64,000 bases of DNA from Sphingomonas sp. (lineage in GTDB: Bacteria; Pseudomonadota; Alphaproteobacteria; Sphingomonadales; Sphingomonadaceae). Positions 9,024 through 17,202 of the stretch are shown one piece after another; position 1 is the first letter of the stretch; each line of letters begins with the position of its first letter. Made by a program: the position numbers and the translations under genes. The stretch lies in the NCBI GenBank assembly GCA_013001055.1, contig JABDNH010000008.1:62001-126000 (forward strand). Reading direction: 5' to 3'. Under the pieces are notes generated by a model. It made no database searches, was not told the DNA's origin, and saw nothing but the letters and a program-made list of their open reading frames with translations.

Positions 9024-9994
9024 TGCCCCAGCTCAGCTTTTCCCGCCAGGTTCTGCCCGCGCTTGCCCTGATCGGCGTTCTGGTCGCGGTATATTTCATC
9101 GTCGTCCAGGCGCCCGACCGCAGCCAGGCCGAAGCCGAGGAGACGCCCGCGCGCGTGCAGGATGAACTTGCCGGTCAGCCGCGCGTGGCTGGATCGGGCG
9201 TTGTCGAACCCTCCAGCGAGATCATCGAGATCGGCACCGCGATCGGCGGGCTGGTGGACACCGTCCTGGTCGTACCCGGCGAACGCGTCACCAAGGGCCA
9301 ACCGCTGTTCCGCGTCGATACCCGCAATCTGGATGCGCGCGTCAATGAAGCGCGCGCGGCCATCGCACGCGCCCAGGCCGCCATCGCCGAAGCGCGCGCC
9401 GCCGAAGATACGGCGCAGCGCCAACTCGCGCTGTATCGCAACATCGATGATCCGCTTGCCGTCAGCCGCGCAGAGATCATCAACGCCGAGGGCAATGCCA
9501 GCGCCGCACGCTCGCGCCGTCAACTCGCCCAAGCCGAATTGCGCGCGGCGCGTGCAACCTTGAACAGTGCGCAAACCGAAGCCGACCGCGCCATCGTCCG
9601 CGCACCCATTTCGGGCGAGATCCTGCGCGTCGATGTGCGTCCCGGCGAGCTCGTCAACGCCGGCCCGGGTGGCGGCGGGCCATACATTCGCATGGGCGAA
9701 ACCAACCCGCTGCACGTCCGTATCGACATCGATGAAGACGAAGCCGTACGTCTGAAAACGGGAGCGCCCGCGATCGTGTCGCCGCGCGGCGGCGCCCAGC
9801 AGCGCGTCGAAGCCGCGTTTGTCCGCGCCGAACCGCTGGTCGTGCCCAAGCGAAGCCTCACCAATTCGGCCAGCGAGCGGGTCGACGTGCGCGTGCTCCA
9901 GTTGATCTATCGCCTGCCAGAGAACGCCCCCGAGGCCTTCCGTGTCGGGCAGCAGGTCGACGCCTTCATCGCGGCCGAGGAGCCGGGCCGATGA
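9023..9994 (+). CDS. HlyD-family periplasmic adaptor (DevB-like membrane fusion protein)
   Basis: The 323-residue protein has a single N-terminal membrane anchor at about residues 9-28, a split biotinyl/lipoyl domain (GSGVVEPSSE and RAPISGEILRVDV) and an Ala/Arg-rich coiled-coil hairpin at about residues 105-190. A C-terminal beta-barrel region follows. It bridges the inner-membrane ABC complex and the outer-membrane channel. The start codon overlaps the ATPase stop by one base, and the end overlaps the next gene by four. Confidence 0.9.
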   Translation: MPQLSFSRQVLPALALIGVLVAVYFIVVQAPDRSQAEAEETPARVQDELAGQPRVAGSGVVEPSSEIIEIGTAIGGLVDTVLVVPGERVTKGQPLFRVDTRNLDARVNEARAAIARAQAAIAEARAAEDTAQRQLALYRNIDDPLAVSRAEIINAEGNASAARSRRQLAQAELRAARATLNSAQTEADRAIVRAPISGEILRVDVRPGELVNAGPGGGGPYIRMGETNPLHVRIDIDEDEAVRLKTGAPAIVSPRGGAQQRVEAAFVRAEPLVVPKRSLTNSASERVDVRVLQLIYRLPENAPEAFRVGQQVDAFIAAEEPGR

Positions 9995-11397
9995 AGCCGC
10001 TTGCCTCGGTAACGCTGGCGCTGGCGCTGGCGCTGGCTGCTTGTGCTGCTGGCCCGGGAGATCTCCCCACCGCCAGCGATGTCACGTTGCCGGAAGCCTT
10101 CGCCTTCGCCGATGACGCCGCCGCCGAGGCCGCGGTCGCCGATCTCCTGCCCGACGATCCCGCGTTTCATCTGCTCGCCCGTTCGAGCCTTGCGCGATCC
10201 CCTACCCTCGGGGCTGCGCTTGCGCGCATCGACATCGCCCGCGCCGGAGCGGCGCGCGCTGGTGCACAGCGACGGCCGTCGATCGGCTATGGTGCCGGGG
10301 TCAGTGCCACGCGCACCAATCCCGATCAGTTCGGCGCCGACTTGCCTGCGGGGGTCGATTTCGACACCGAACGCGCGGCCTATTCTGCAGATCTGACCGC
10401 GCGCTGGGATCCCGACCTGTTCGGCGCATTGCGCGCGTCCGAGCGTGCCGCCACGGCGCGCCTCGATGCCGCCAGCGCCGATGCCGCCGCCGTGCGGCTT
10501 GCCTTGATTGCAGAAATCGGCGGCGCGGTAATTGACTGGCGCACGCTCGACGCGCGCGAGGCCGCGTTGGAGGAGGATCTTGAAAGCGCCAATGCGATTG
10601 CTCGTCTTGCAGGCGTGCGCGAAGATGCCGGCATCGCGCCGGGTGCCGATCGTTACCGCGCCGAAGCGCAGGCCGCTGCCAGTCGCTCGCGTATTGCCGC
10701 GCTGACAAGCGAACGCGCGCGCATCATCGGTCGCCTCGTCGCGCTCACCGCGCTGCCTGTTGACGAAATCCGCGCCGCACTTGCGGTCGATACCGCGCAC
10801 TCCGGCCTGCCCGTTGCCCCGGCAGCGCTTCCATCAACCTTGTTGCATGCACGACCCGATATCGTCGCCGCATCGTATCGGCTCGCCGCTGCCGATGCGG
10901 ACGTGGCCGCCGCCGCAGCGCAGCGTTTTCCGCGGCTCGACCTGTCGGCCGGCATTGGGTTGCTCGCCTTTGCCCTGGGCGACTTGTTCGAAGCCGACAG
11001 TATCATCGGCAACGTGGCAGCCGGTATCGCTGGACCCTTGTTGGACTTCGGACGGATCGAAGCACAGATCGACGCTGCGGAAGGCCAGACCCTGTTGGCG
11101 TTCGAGCAATATCGCGGTGCGGTATTCGCCGCGCTCGGCGAAACAGAAAGCGCTTATGCATTGATCGCCGCTACCGACGCACAAGCTGCCGCGGCGGCCG
11201 ATGAAGCAGCGATGGCATCGCGCGCCGCGCGACTGGCAGAAACGCGCTACCGCGCCGGGCTCGAGAATTTCCTCAGCGCGCTCGAAGCCCGCCGCGTTGC
11301 CGATGCAAGCGGCGACCGCGCAGCGGCCGCGCGTGGGCGAGCTCAGCGCGCCCGCATTCTTTTGTGGCAGTCGCTTGGCGGTAGCGATCTGGATTAG
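9991..11397 (+). CDS. NodT/OprM-type outer-membrane efflux lipoprotein
   Basis: The 468-residue protein begins with a lipoprotein signal ending in the lipobox LAAC at about residues 15-18. Two outer-membrane-factor repeats rich in Ala-containing helices follow, including an RPDIVAA segment typical of the RND/NodT family. It is the last gene of the efflux operon and forms the outer-membrane exit duct. Its stop overlaps the convergent response-regulator stop by a few bases. Confidence 0.88.
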   Translation: MKPLASVTLALALALAACAAGPGDLPTASDVTLPEAFAFADDAAAEAAVADLLPDDPAFHLLARSSLARSPTLGAALARIDIARAGAARAGAQRRPSIGYGAGVSATRTNPDQFGADLPAGVDFDTERAAYSADLTARWDPDLFGALRASERAATARLDAASADAAAVRLALIAEIGGAVIDWRTLDAREAALEEDLESANAIARLAGVREDAGIAPGADRYRAEAQAAASRSRIAALTSERARIIGRLVALTALPVDEIRAALAVDTAHSGLPVAPAALPSTLLHARPDIVAASYRLAAADADVAAAAAQRFPRLDLSAGIGLLAFALGDLFEADSIIGNVAAGIAGPLLDFGRIEAQIDAAEGQTLLAFEQYRGAVFAALGETESAYALIAATDAQAAAAADEAAMASRAARLAETRYRAGLENFLSALEARRVADASGDRAAAARGRAQRARILLWQSLGGSDLD

Positions 11398-11765
11398 TCG
11401 TCGGTTGCCTGCGCAATCGTTTGGGTTAGGCGCTCGGCGCTGCACGGCTTGGCGCAAAAGAAGGACCCCGGGAATCGCTGTTCAAGGTCTTCGGGTTTGG
11501 CATGGCCACTGTGAAACACGATCGGTACGTTTCGTAGCCGCAGCTGTTCGGCCAGCAGCATCACATCTTCGCCGTCCAGCTGGACATCGAGTACAGCCGC
11601 GTCCGGCATCTGCCTCTCATCGGCGAGATCACAGAGCGCCTCGCTGACGCTGACATGGGGTCCCAGCACCTGGTAGCCCTTGTCTTCGAGCATGTGCTGC
11701 AAATCCATTGCGATGACGAACTCGTCCTCGACGACCATAATCCTGGTAGGATGTTCATTTGTCAT
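11394..11765 (-). CDS. Single-domain response regulator (receiver only)
   Basis: The 123-residue protein is a CheY-like receiver with acidic residues E13/D14, phospho-acceptor D60 (VLDVQL) and a conserved Lys in CAKPC near residue 108. There is no output domain. The ATG at 11763-11765 was chosen because the receiver fold begins nine residues later; the upstream in-frame extension to 11870 is Arg-rich and receiver-unrelated. Such stand-alone receivers are common in sphingomonads, often linked to HWE-type kinases. No partner kinase lies beside it. Confidence 0.8.
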   Translation of the reverse strand: MTNEHPTRIMVVEDEFVIAMDLQHMLEDKGYQVLGPHVSVSEALCDLADERQMPDAAVLDVQLDGEDVMLLAEQLRLRNVPIVFHSGHAKPEDLEQRFPGSFFCAKPCSAERLTQTIAQATDD

Positions 11766-11912
11766 GGCAGCGCCATTCACTGTGCCGATGTCGGCCCCCT
11801 GTAATCGCCTCAACCTGCAGCGCGACGCGTACCTCGGAAAGCGCTCCAAGACTAAAAACACGCTGCCCACGAAAACGGTTCCGGCCTAAAGCGCAAAATG
11901 TACGGCGGACAC

Positions 11913-11937
11913 AAAAAAACCGCCTTGCGGCGGCCCT
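11913..11937 (-). terminator. Stranded rho-independent terminator, originally of tRNA-Ser(GCT)
   Basis: Read on the minus strand it is a CCGCC-GCAA-GGCGG hairpin followed by seven T residues (A run at 11913-11919). It lies directly beyond the left attachment repeat. In the uninterrupted chromosome it would follow the tRNA-Ser 3' end within a few bases. Integration has moved it about 8.15 kb from the tRNA. Confidence 0.7.
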
Positions 11938-11941
11938 TTTG

Positions 11942-11959
11942 CGGCTGGCGGAGACGGAG
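11942..11959. repeat. Distal attachment-site repeat (att core)
   Basis: This is an exact 18-bp match to 20093-20110. It includes the last 14 bases of the tRNA-Ser coding region with its CCA. The copy here is followed by unrelated sequence, so it marks the far end of the element. Confidence 0.85.
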
Positions 11960-12146
11960 TCCGCATAAGACTCTCTATAATTATCTGAAAAACAGAGTAT
12001 TTTGTAAGCTGACTTGTAACGTTTCCCACATTTTCTACCACAACAGGATGCTGGCACGCCTCCTGCGCGGTCAGGGGATTCGTATAAGATAGTGTGTTGT
12101 AGTAATTACGAGCACCTTCTGGCATCATCGAGACAGGGGGTCGCTC

Positions 12147-13196
12147 ATGCAATGGTACAGTTTAATCCCGGCAAGCGTTATACTCGCGACTGCTTCTCTA
12201 GATCACCACCACGAGCACCGCGTTAAAATCGAACAAGCTGCTCCCGTTGAAAATCCGGCGCTCCCCGGAGGGACAGCAGGTAAGACTGAAGTACGCGTAA
12301 GCGGTAAACTCGGAGGTCAGTACGATACGGTTCAGACTGACACGTTGCGCTTTTGGCTACGAGTATGGCAGCCAGGAATCCCCAATAATCCGGTCTCTCA
12401 TTCACCTGCATATCTGCACTTGAACGGATGGCCCGTCGGTGCATTTGCAATTGGTAGACAACCACAGGTCTTGGAGGTTGGGACTGACTATCGCGACATG
12501 CGCGATAAAGATATCCCCTCAAAGACGGTGTCCCCAATATCGTTATGTAACGACAAACTAGCTCAGCTCAGCGGGCAGGAACTTCGATCCTTCCAACGCG
12601 ATGGAGGCGAGTTTTTCTTCTGGCCTGCATACAACGCTACCGTGGTGCAGACTTGGGAGGTTCGCAAACATCGATTGGCGTCCGGCCGAAATTCTACCGA
12701 AATGAAACGATTTGAGGATAGCACTCCAGTTGGGGTGACAATTATATGCGAGCCGCTCGGCGCTCCTACCCCTGTAGGAAAAGCTTCCAACGCCGTTTCG
12801 AATGTTGCCTTGCGTGCCGCCGCCATGGGAAGCGAAACAATCGGCCGCCAATCTTGTCCCGACAAGGTTAGGTTGTACGCAACTATCGAAGCCCGGCACC
12901 GCACGAAATTCAAAGTGCTCATGCGTGGCCCAAAATTCCTCACGCCACCCCGCGACTTGTTCTTTGGTGAGGCGGGCTCCCAGTCCATGACCGAGACTTT
13001 CGACGTCAAATGGGATTCAACAATCGATGAAGTCGCTTTTATTGCTGGAAAACGGCCAAATATGCAGCAGAAGCTAAACTTCCATGTGAATGTAGCCGAT
13101 GAACAAGGTCGCCTCCTAAAGACTGAGGAAACGTCGATTTTTCTACAGTGCAATGTCCCGCCTAACCCAGTCAAAATCAGGCTTCCAGGCAACTGA
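12147..13196 (+). CDS. Hypothetical secreted protein, element cargo
   Basis: The 349-residue product is not recognised. It starts with a short hydrophobic N-terminal stretch that may be a signal peptide, and a GGGGG ribosome-binding site precedes the ATG. The mature part is rich in Trp, Pro and beta-type sequence, with four scattered Cys residues, and it ends in a hydrophilic beta-rich region. Codon use is more AT-rich than in flanking chromosome. The PilZ gene follows after four bases, so the two probably form one transcript. Confidence 0.7.
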   Translation: MQWYSLIPASVILATASLDHHHEHRVKIEQAAPVENPALPGGTAGKTEVRVSGKLGGQYDTVQTDTLRFWLRVWQPGIPNNPVSHSPAYLHLNGWPVGAFAIGRQPQVLEVGTDYRDMRDKDIPSKTVSPISLCNDKLAQLSGQELRSFQRDGGEFFFWPAYNATVVQTWEVRKHRLASGRNSTEMKRFEDSTPVGVTIICEPLGAPTPVGKASNAVSNVALRAAAMGSETIGRQSCPDKVRLYATIEARHRTKFKVLMRGPKFLTPPRDLFFGEAGSQSMTETFDVKWDSTIDEVAFIAGKRPNMQQKLNFHVNVADEQGRLLKTEETSIFLQCNVPPNPVKIRLPGN

Positions 13197-13200
13197 TAGA

Positions 13201-13503
13201 ATGGCTGGACAAGTTCGCAGAGAGCCACGTGAACCAGTAACGTGTGTAATCAAGGCACGAGGAGCCGGCCTCCGTGAAACGAAAGCAAAATTAGAAGACA
13301 TAACCAGACTCGGATGTCGTCTAGAGATGTTCTCTGCAGTCAATGTACATGACGAAATCTGGGTGCGCCTTCCAAACCTCGAACCATTACGCGCTGTAGT
13401 ATGTTGGGCGGATAAATTTCAGGTGGGTGTTGAGTTCAACACCCCTATCCACCCGGCTGTCTTTGAGCATCTCCTTCAGAGCATGAAGGGAAGCGAGGGC
13501 TAA
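13201..13503 (+). CDS. PilZ-domain protein (probable c-di-GMP receptor), element cargo
   Basis: The 100-residue protein consists of one PilZ domain. It has the RxxxR motif (RREPR, residues 6-10) and a DxSxxG-type motif (DITRLG, about residues 33-38), which together bind c-di-GMP in this family. The ATG at 13201 was chosen over an upstream in-frame ATG at 13153 that overlaps the preceding gene. It lies four bases after the secreted-protein gene. The partner protein is unknown. Confidence 0.78.
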   Translation: MAGQVRREPREPVTCVIKARGAGLRETKAKLEDITRLGCRLEMFSAVNVHDEIWVRLPNLEPLRAVVCWADKFQVGVEFNTPIHPAVFEHLLQSMKGSEG

Positions 13504-13776
13504 TTGCAGATTAACTCAAACCAAGCCTTCCATCGAACCGTTGGGCGGCCATCGAAAGTTTGCTGCCAAGGAATCGGCGGATCGCAGAGTAGATCCAACT
13601 GCAACAACGGAGAATTTCTGCATTAGCGTTTTCGATGTGGATCGGATGCGGTGTCCGTATAGCGAGCCGCAGATATAAGACCTCCCCCTTCGCGCGCGTG
13701 CGCCCGCGCGTACTGTTCCTAGAAGTCAGTAAATCACTACGGTATATCCGCCTTCGATCAGCATCACAGACCAGGG

Positions 13777-14150
13777 CTAATCGCAGCGATGGTCGCGCCA
13801 ATATTTGGGCCAAGCGACGGCCGGACCTTGAACCATTACACAATTGAGGTCGCGGCCATCGGACAGAGTACACCAAGCCGCCGTTCGGTTGCCGCCAGCC
13901 GAGCCGTCGGAACGATAGGTCATTGCGCTGGCGCGAACCGTGACGTGGCCGTGGCTAAGTGAGCCGTGGGCCCGCCGAAAAGGCTCACTAGATAGTCTCT
14001 AGCTTCGATATCAGACGCGCTTGGGCATGGATGGCCCAGACTGCAGCTTCCGTCGATCTCGCGCGCCGCAACGCCCGCCAAGCGCACTCTAGGCCCTTCG
14101 GCGCACCATATCGGCCTGTCCCTTCCCACACTTGCTTCTTGTAGCCTAGC
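13777..14150 (-). pseudogene. Decayed thermonuclease-like (SNase-family) gene, 5'-truncated and frameshifted
   Basis: Two overlapping minus-strand frames give a coherent protein when joined. The first, from about 14150, reads PIWCAEGPRVRLAGVAARE, then DGSCSLGHPCP and an EARDYLVSL segment. The second reads GHVTVRASAM, GSAGGNRTAAWC, DLNCVMVQG, then WPKYWRDHRC before a TAG at 13777-13779. The pattern matches my recollection of small SNase-like proteins of sphingomonads. The frame changes near 13950, and the N-terminal signal peptide and start are missing. The gene is therefore a remnant. A profile search with the joined frames would test this. Confidence 0.6.
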
Positions 14151-15366
14151 AATTCTCTACAACCACGGTGAGCAAAGGACGGCCAACACGGTCACTGTAT
14201 CGATGCTCAATGCTGGCACCGTAGCGCGTATTGAAAGCAACCTCTGGGATTCCGCAGGTATCCTGAATCAAAGATGGCTCCATCTCCTGACGCAAACTCT
14301 CCAAGTCAAAATCCGCTCGATCAGCATCCACCTTGTAAGTGCGCACTACTCGCAGGCCCTCTAACTCGACATTCTCAAGTGTTGTCCATTCATCCAATCG
14401 CACCGGAAGCTGCCCGCTAAAAGAGTCGACCGCTTTCTGTAGCTCCGAGCTCACTTCGGATGGACGCACATGATTGAGGACTCCAGCGTCGAAGAGTTCG
14501 ACTTTTTCCGGATACCACATAGATCCCGGTGGCGTGCTAAGCGCTCTTTGAACGAAAGTTCCTGGCAATCCAGCACGTCGATAAAGAGCTGACAGTTCAA
14601 CGTTTAGATCTTCGTCGATCGTCGATGTCCCCTCACCCAACGCTGCCCTGTGAAACCCAACACGGCTCCCGTTGCTCATTGAACGTTGTTGGCCGGAGAG
14701 AAGGATTAAAGTGCATGCTGAGTTGCACTCTCCCCATACATTTACGTCAAGATTTTCTCGGGCCACAATTGCTGCAATCCGTTCCGCAATCAGGGTGCGG
14801 CCGCCTAAGGAATTGACCTCCAAAATGCTCGGGCCTTCGACACTTGCTAGGACTTGTTCGAAATCTCGTTCGACCCCATCGACGAGAGGCCCGTTTATGT
14901 AAATGCGCCCATCTTCCAATGCGCTGACTTCTGCTTTTTCGCCGATCTCCTCGTCGCCAGTTACGATTTCAGAATATTTGGGACTATCTAGAAGAAGTGG
15001 TGTGACTTGATTGAAGGTGGCAATACCCCCGAGAAATATCATGACTTGCGCGGCTCTAGACCAAAATGTCGAGCCTCCGCGCTCAATATTCCGATCCGCA
15101 GACTTCCACGTGCCAATGGCACCCCAGAACCAAACTGAAATGGCGAAGGCAACGAAAGCATAGTTTGCGACAACGATCGACGAGAGTGCACTAGAACCTT
15201 CGGCCATCCCGAACAGCATTGCCGTCCCCGCCACGCTCACCACATTCGATATAATAACTAGATTGAGCCAGTAGGATTTCGCGAGAGAATGCCGCCCCTT
15301 CCAATGGTCTAGAAGATATCCCTCCCTCTCATCGTCATATTCTTCGTATCTCTCCGCATAACTCAC
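14146..15366 (-). CDS. Membrane-anchored ClpP/crotonase-like periplasmic protein
   Basis: The ~406-residue protein has three hydrophobic segments in its first ~135 residues, then a soluble domain. That domain carries EVNSLGG, GECNSACTLILLSG and VGFHRA, which match the substrate-loop, nucleophile (GxCxSAC) and His motifs of ClpP-like periplasmic serine proteases (COG3904-like). Proteolysis is inferred from the Ser and His motifs. The start chosen is GTG at 15366, about nine bases after a run of eight G residues; GTG at 15375 is also possible. It sits in the mobile element, upstream of a decayed nuclease gene. Confidence 0.6.
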   Translation of the reverse strand: MSYAERYEEYDDEREGYLLDHWKGRHSLAKSYWLNLVIISNVVSVAGTAMLFGMAEGSSALSSIVVANYAFVAFAISVWFWGAIGTWKSADRNIERGGSTFWSRAAQVMIFLGGIATFNQVTPLLLDSPKYSEIVTGDEEIGEKAEVSALEDGRIYINGPLVDGVERDFEQVLASVEGPSILEVNSLGGRTLIAERIAAIVARENLDVNVWGECNSACTLILLSGQQRSMSNGSRVGFHRAALGEGTSTIDEDLNVELSALYRRAGLPGTFVQRALSTPPGSMWYPEKVELFDAGVLNHVRPSEVSSELQKAVDSFSGQLPVRLDEWTTLENVELEGLRVVRTYKVDADRADFDLESLRQEMEPSLIQDTCGIPEVAFNTRYGASIEHRYSDRVGRPLLTVVVENC

Positions 15367-15406
15367 TACTTTCACCCCCCCCTATTTAACGCATTTTTTG
15401 CCGACC

Positions 15407-15694
15407 TTAATCTTCGTCCGACACCCAGCTTTCTCGATATCGCCTTCTCAGGAAAAAATACGCGATAAGCGCTCCTGGCACATACATTAGAGCGGCGGAA
15501 AACTGGAGAGAGCCTCCGTCACTGTAGCCCCAAGATGCCAATAGGCCGACCGACAGCCAGCCGAATACCGCTGCCAAAAGTGCTCGGCCATCAGGTTGCA
15601 AACTCTTAAACAGCTTTCCCCAAAGCAACCCAAAAAGAAACCCGAATAGAGCGCCGCCTATGGTAGCGCCGACCAACGAACCTAGATCAAACAT
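15407..15694 (-). CDS. Small hypothetical membrane protein
   Basis: The 95-residue protein has three likely membrane segments: residues 5-28 with a Gly-rich GATIGGALFGFLFG pattern, 38-58 and 65-85. It ends in a charged tail. I do not recognise a family. It lies between the ClpP-like gene and a small lipoprotein gene on the same strand, so it may belong to the same transcript. Confidence 0.65.
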   Translation of the reverse strand: MFDLGSLVGATIGGALFGFLFGLLWGKLFKSLQPDGRALLAAVFGWLSVGLLASWGYSDGGSLQFSAALMYVPGALIAYFFLRRRYRESWVSDED

Positions 15695-15724
15695 TTGAAC
15701 CCCATTATTCGCAAGCGCGCTGAT

Positions 15725-16066
15725 TTAATCGGCATGGAGGTCGTATGTCCAATTCACGATTTCATTTTGATTGCGCTGCAAACGTTCAATCTGTTGCTGT
15801 TGTCGACTCACGGTTTCTTCTAATTCTTCAACACGGTCCACTAATAGGCTGCCAGCTTCTGCATTGTGATTAATTGTCGAATATGAGCGTTGAACTGCCG
15901 CATCTGAATGGTCTTCGGCTATCGCGCGTATTTCGCTCTCAGACCACATTTTCTTGCGATCCGCGCATCCCGAAAGTGCGGCAGCAAGAATTGTCACGCT
16001 AATTAGCGACCCAAGCGCACGAATACTGCTCGCGGTTCTCGCTTGCGAATTGGTTATTGTATGCAT
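15725..16066 (-). CDS. Small coiled-coil lipoprotein, element cargo
   Basis: The 113-residue product has a signal peptide ending in the lipobox LSGC at about residue 34, followed by a C-terminal coiled coil at about residues 75-105 (VEELEETVSRQQQQIERLQR). The ATG at 16066 was chosen because CAGGAG lies seven bases upstream. An in-frame extension to 16267 lacks this and overlaps the next gene. Confidence 0.68.
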   Translation of the reverse strand: MHTITNSQARTASSIRALGSLISVTILAAALSGCADRKKMWSESEIRAIAEDHSDAAVQRSYSTINHNAEAGSLLVDRVEELEETVSRQQQQIERLQRNQNEIVNWTYDLHAD

Positions 16067-16100
16067 CAGCGAACTCCTGGCATGCTTCGTAGTTGTCGAC

Positions 16101-16307
16101 CTAGCCGAAGAAGACGGCGGTCTTGATAGGGCCAGCAATGCGAGAATGCTTGACGAGCCAAACTGCGTCCGACCCCAGACCGAGCCCCAAGTCCGCGTGT
16201 CTAGCAAGCACGCGTTGAATCTCTTCTTCCCTTTCCTTGAGCCCATCTTTTTGCCCACACGCCGCAAGCAGAATCGCAGCTAAGAGAATTATGGTATGTC
16301 TGACCAA
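16101..16307 (-). CDS. Very small putative lipoprotein, element cargo
   Basis: A 68-residue product beginning with a TTG codon (sequence start LVRHTIILLAA) has a hydrophobic signal and the lipobox LAAC, then a short charged domain. The TTG follows GGGGGC. An ATG at 16334 gives nine more residues but a poorer signal peptide. It lies 34 bases upstream of the coiled-coil lipoprotein, suggesting co-expression. Confidence 0.5.
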   Translation of the reverse strand: MVRHTIILLAAILLAACGQKDGLKEREEEIQRVLARHADLGLGLGSDAVWLVKHSRIAGPIKTAVFFG

Positions 16308-16355
16308 CGGCTGCCCCCTAACTGCGCATATCACGAGGCCGACAATGCCTAAACT

Positions 16356-17081
16356 TCAATCGATTGCCAAATTCTGGGTACGCCCGGCGCGCTTGCCGAT
16401 AATGTCCCCGCCCTTGCCGCGTCTCGACGGTCCCAGCCCAAGCTCCTCGCCCAATGCGTCCGAAACGCCCTTCATCATGTAGAGCGTGAGCTCGCGGGCA
16501 TTTGCATCGAACCACTCGCCGCGCTGGTAGGTAGCTAAGCCGCCCATACGGCGAATGACGCTGGTCCCCTTTACGCAAATGCCGCCAGCGTTCTTGATCC
16601 ATCGACCAGTCAGGCCTCGCAATGACAACCCTTGGGGCCAATGCATCGCGATATGAGCATGGGCACCCTTACCTTCGCCGTTCTCGCGCACCCAGTAAGC
16701 CGCAAACGGCTTCTTCCGCCTGCGCAAATAGGTTCGGGCATAATCCAGTATCTTTCCCACGAATGCCGCCCCGTCGTCGTCCTGGACGCCCGCGCTTTCG
16801 TAATGCACGGTCCAGTGTACATTCGGTTCCAACCCAAGCTCCATCGCTCGCAGATGGGCGCTCCAAATCACCTCGGCCTGTCGTCTGGACAGGTAGAAGC
16901 TTGTTCGATCGGCTCGGTTACGAGCGCCGCCCCAACCTCGCGCACGCGCGCGTATTGGTCGCGAAACTCTTTGTGGTGCTGCCTTTCTCGCGTGCGCGAG
17001 TATCGGCGCAGTCGCGGATCGATCGGCAGGCTTCTTACTGGGGCAGGGCCCTAAACCATATAATTGCAATGCGCGTGCCAT
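16356..17081 (-). CDS. Putative HUH-type replication/mobilisation protein of the element
   Basis: The 241-residue protein has a basic N-terminal region and a core with H-A-H-I-A-M-H about 140-150 residues in, followed by a Trp/Gly-rich segment and LTLYMMKG near residue 200. The HxHxxxH cluster and a downstream YxxK resemble motifs 2 and 3 of rolling-circle (HUH) endonucleases, such as inovirus Gp2-like Rep proteins. The assignment rests on these motifs and on the location beside integrase-module genes. Whether the element replicates after excision is not shown. Confidence 0.5.
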   Translation of the reverse strand: MARALQLYGLGPCPSKKPADRSATAPILAHARKAAPQRVSRPIRARARGWGGARNRADRTSFYLSRRQAEVIWSAHLRAMELGLEPNVHWTVHYESAGVQDDDGAAFVGKILDYARTYLRRRKKPFAAYWVRENGEGKGAHAHIAMHWPQGLSLRGLTGRWIKNAGGICVKGTSVIRRMGGLATYQRGEWFDANARELTLYMMKGVSDALGEELGLGPSRRGKGGDIIGKRAGRTQNLAID

Positions 17082-17202
17082 CCCGCGCGCAAGCGCCTGC
17101 TTCCGCCAGTTTTAACAGGCGGGTTTTGGCTCGCGCGTCCAAGTTTCAAGTTGTCGGAAAAAAAGCGAGGCGAACGGCCTTAACCCGCTGCCCCGCGCCT
17201 TC

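Larger units (their letters stand above)
11766..12146. other. Left boundary region of the integrated element
   Basis: There is no convincing gene here. The interval holds the stranded tRNA-type terminator (11913-11937), the left 18-bp attachment repeat (11942-11959) and the AT-rich start of the element up to the first cargo gene. A possible integrase arm-like site (TGAAAAACAGAG) lies at 11986-11997. Confidence 0.6.

Noticed and set aside
11886-12152. 88-codon minus-strand open frame crossing the left att repeat
   Set aside because: It spans the insertion junction and the terminator hairpin, and its C-terminal Gly/Pro/Phe stretch is simply translated terminator sequence.
13511-13876. 121-codon minus-strand open frame in the element
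   Set aside because: Arg-rich, no family, and it partly overlaps the more convincing nuclease-like remnant in another frame.
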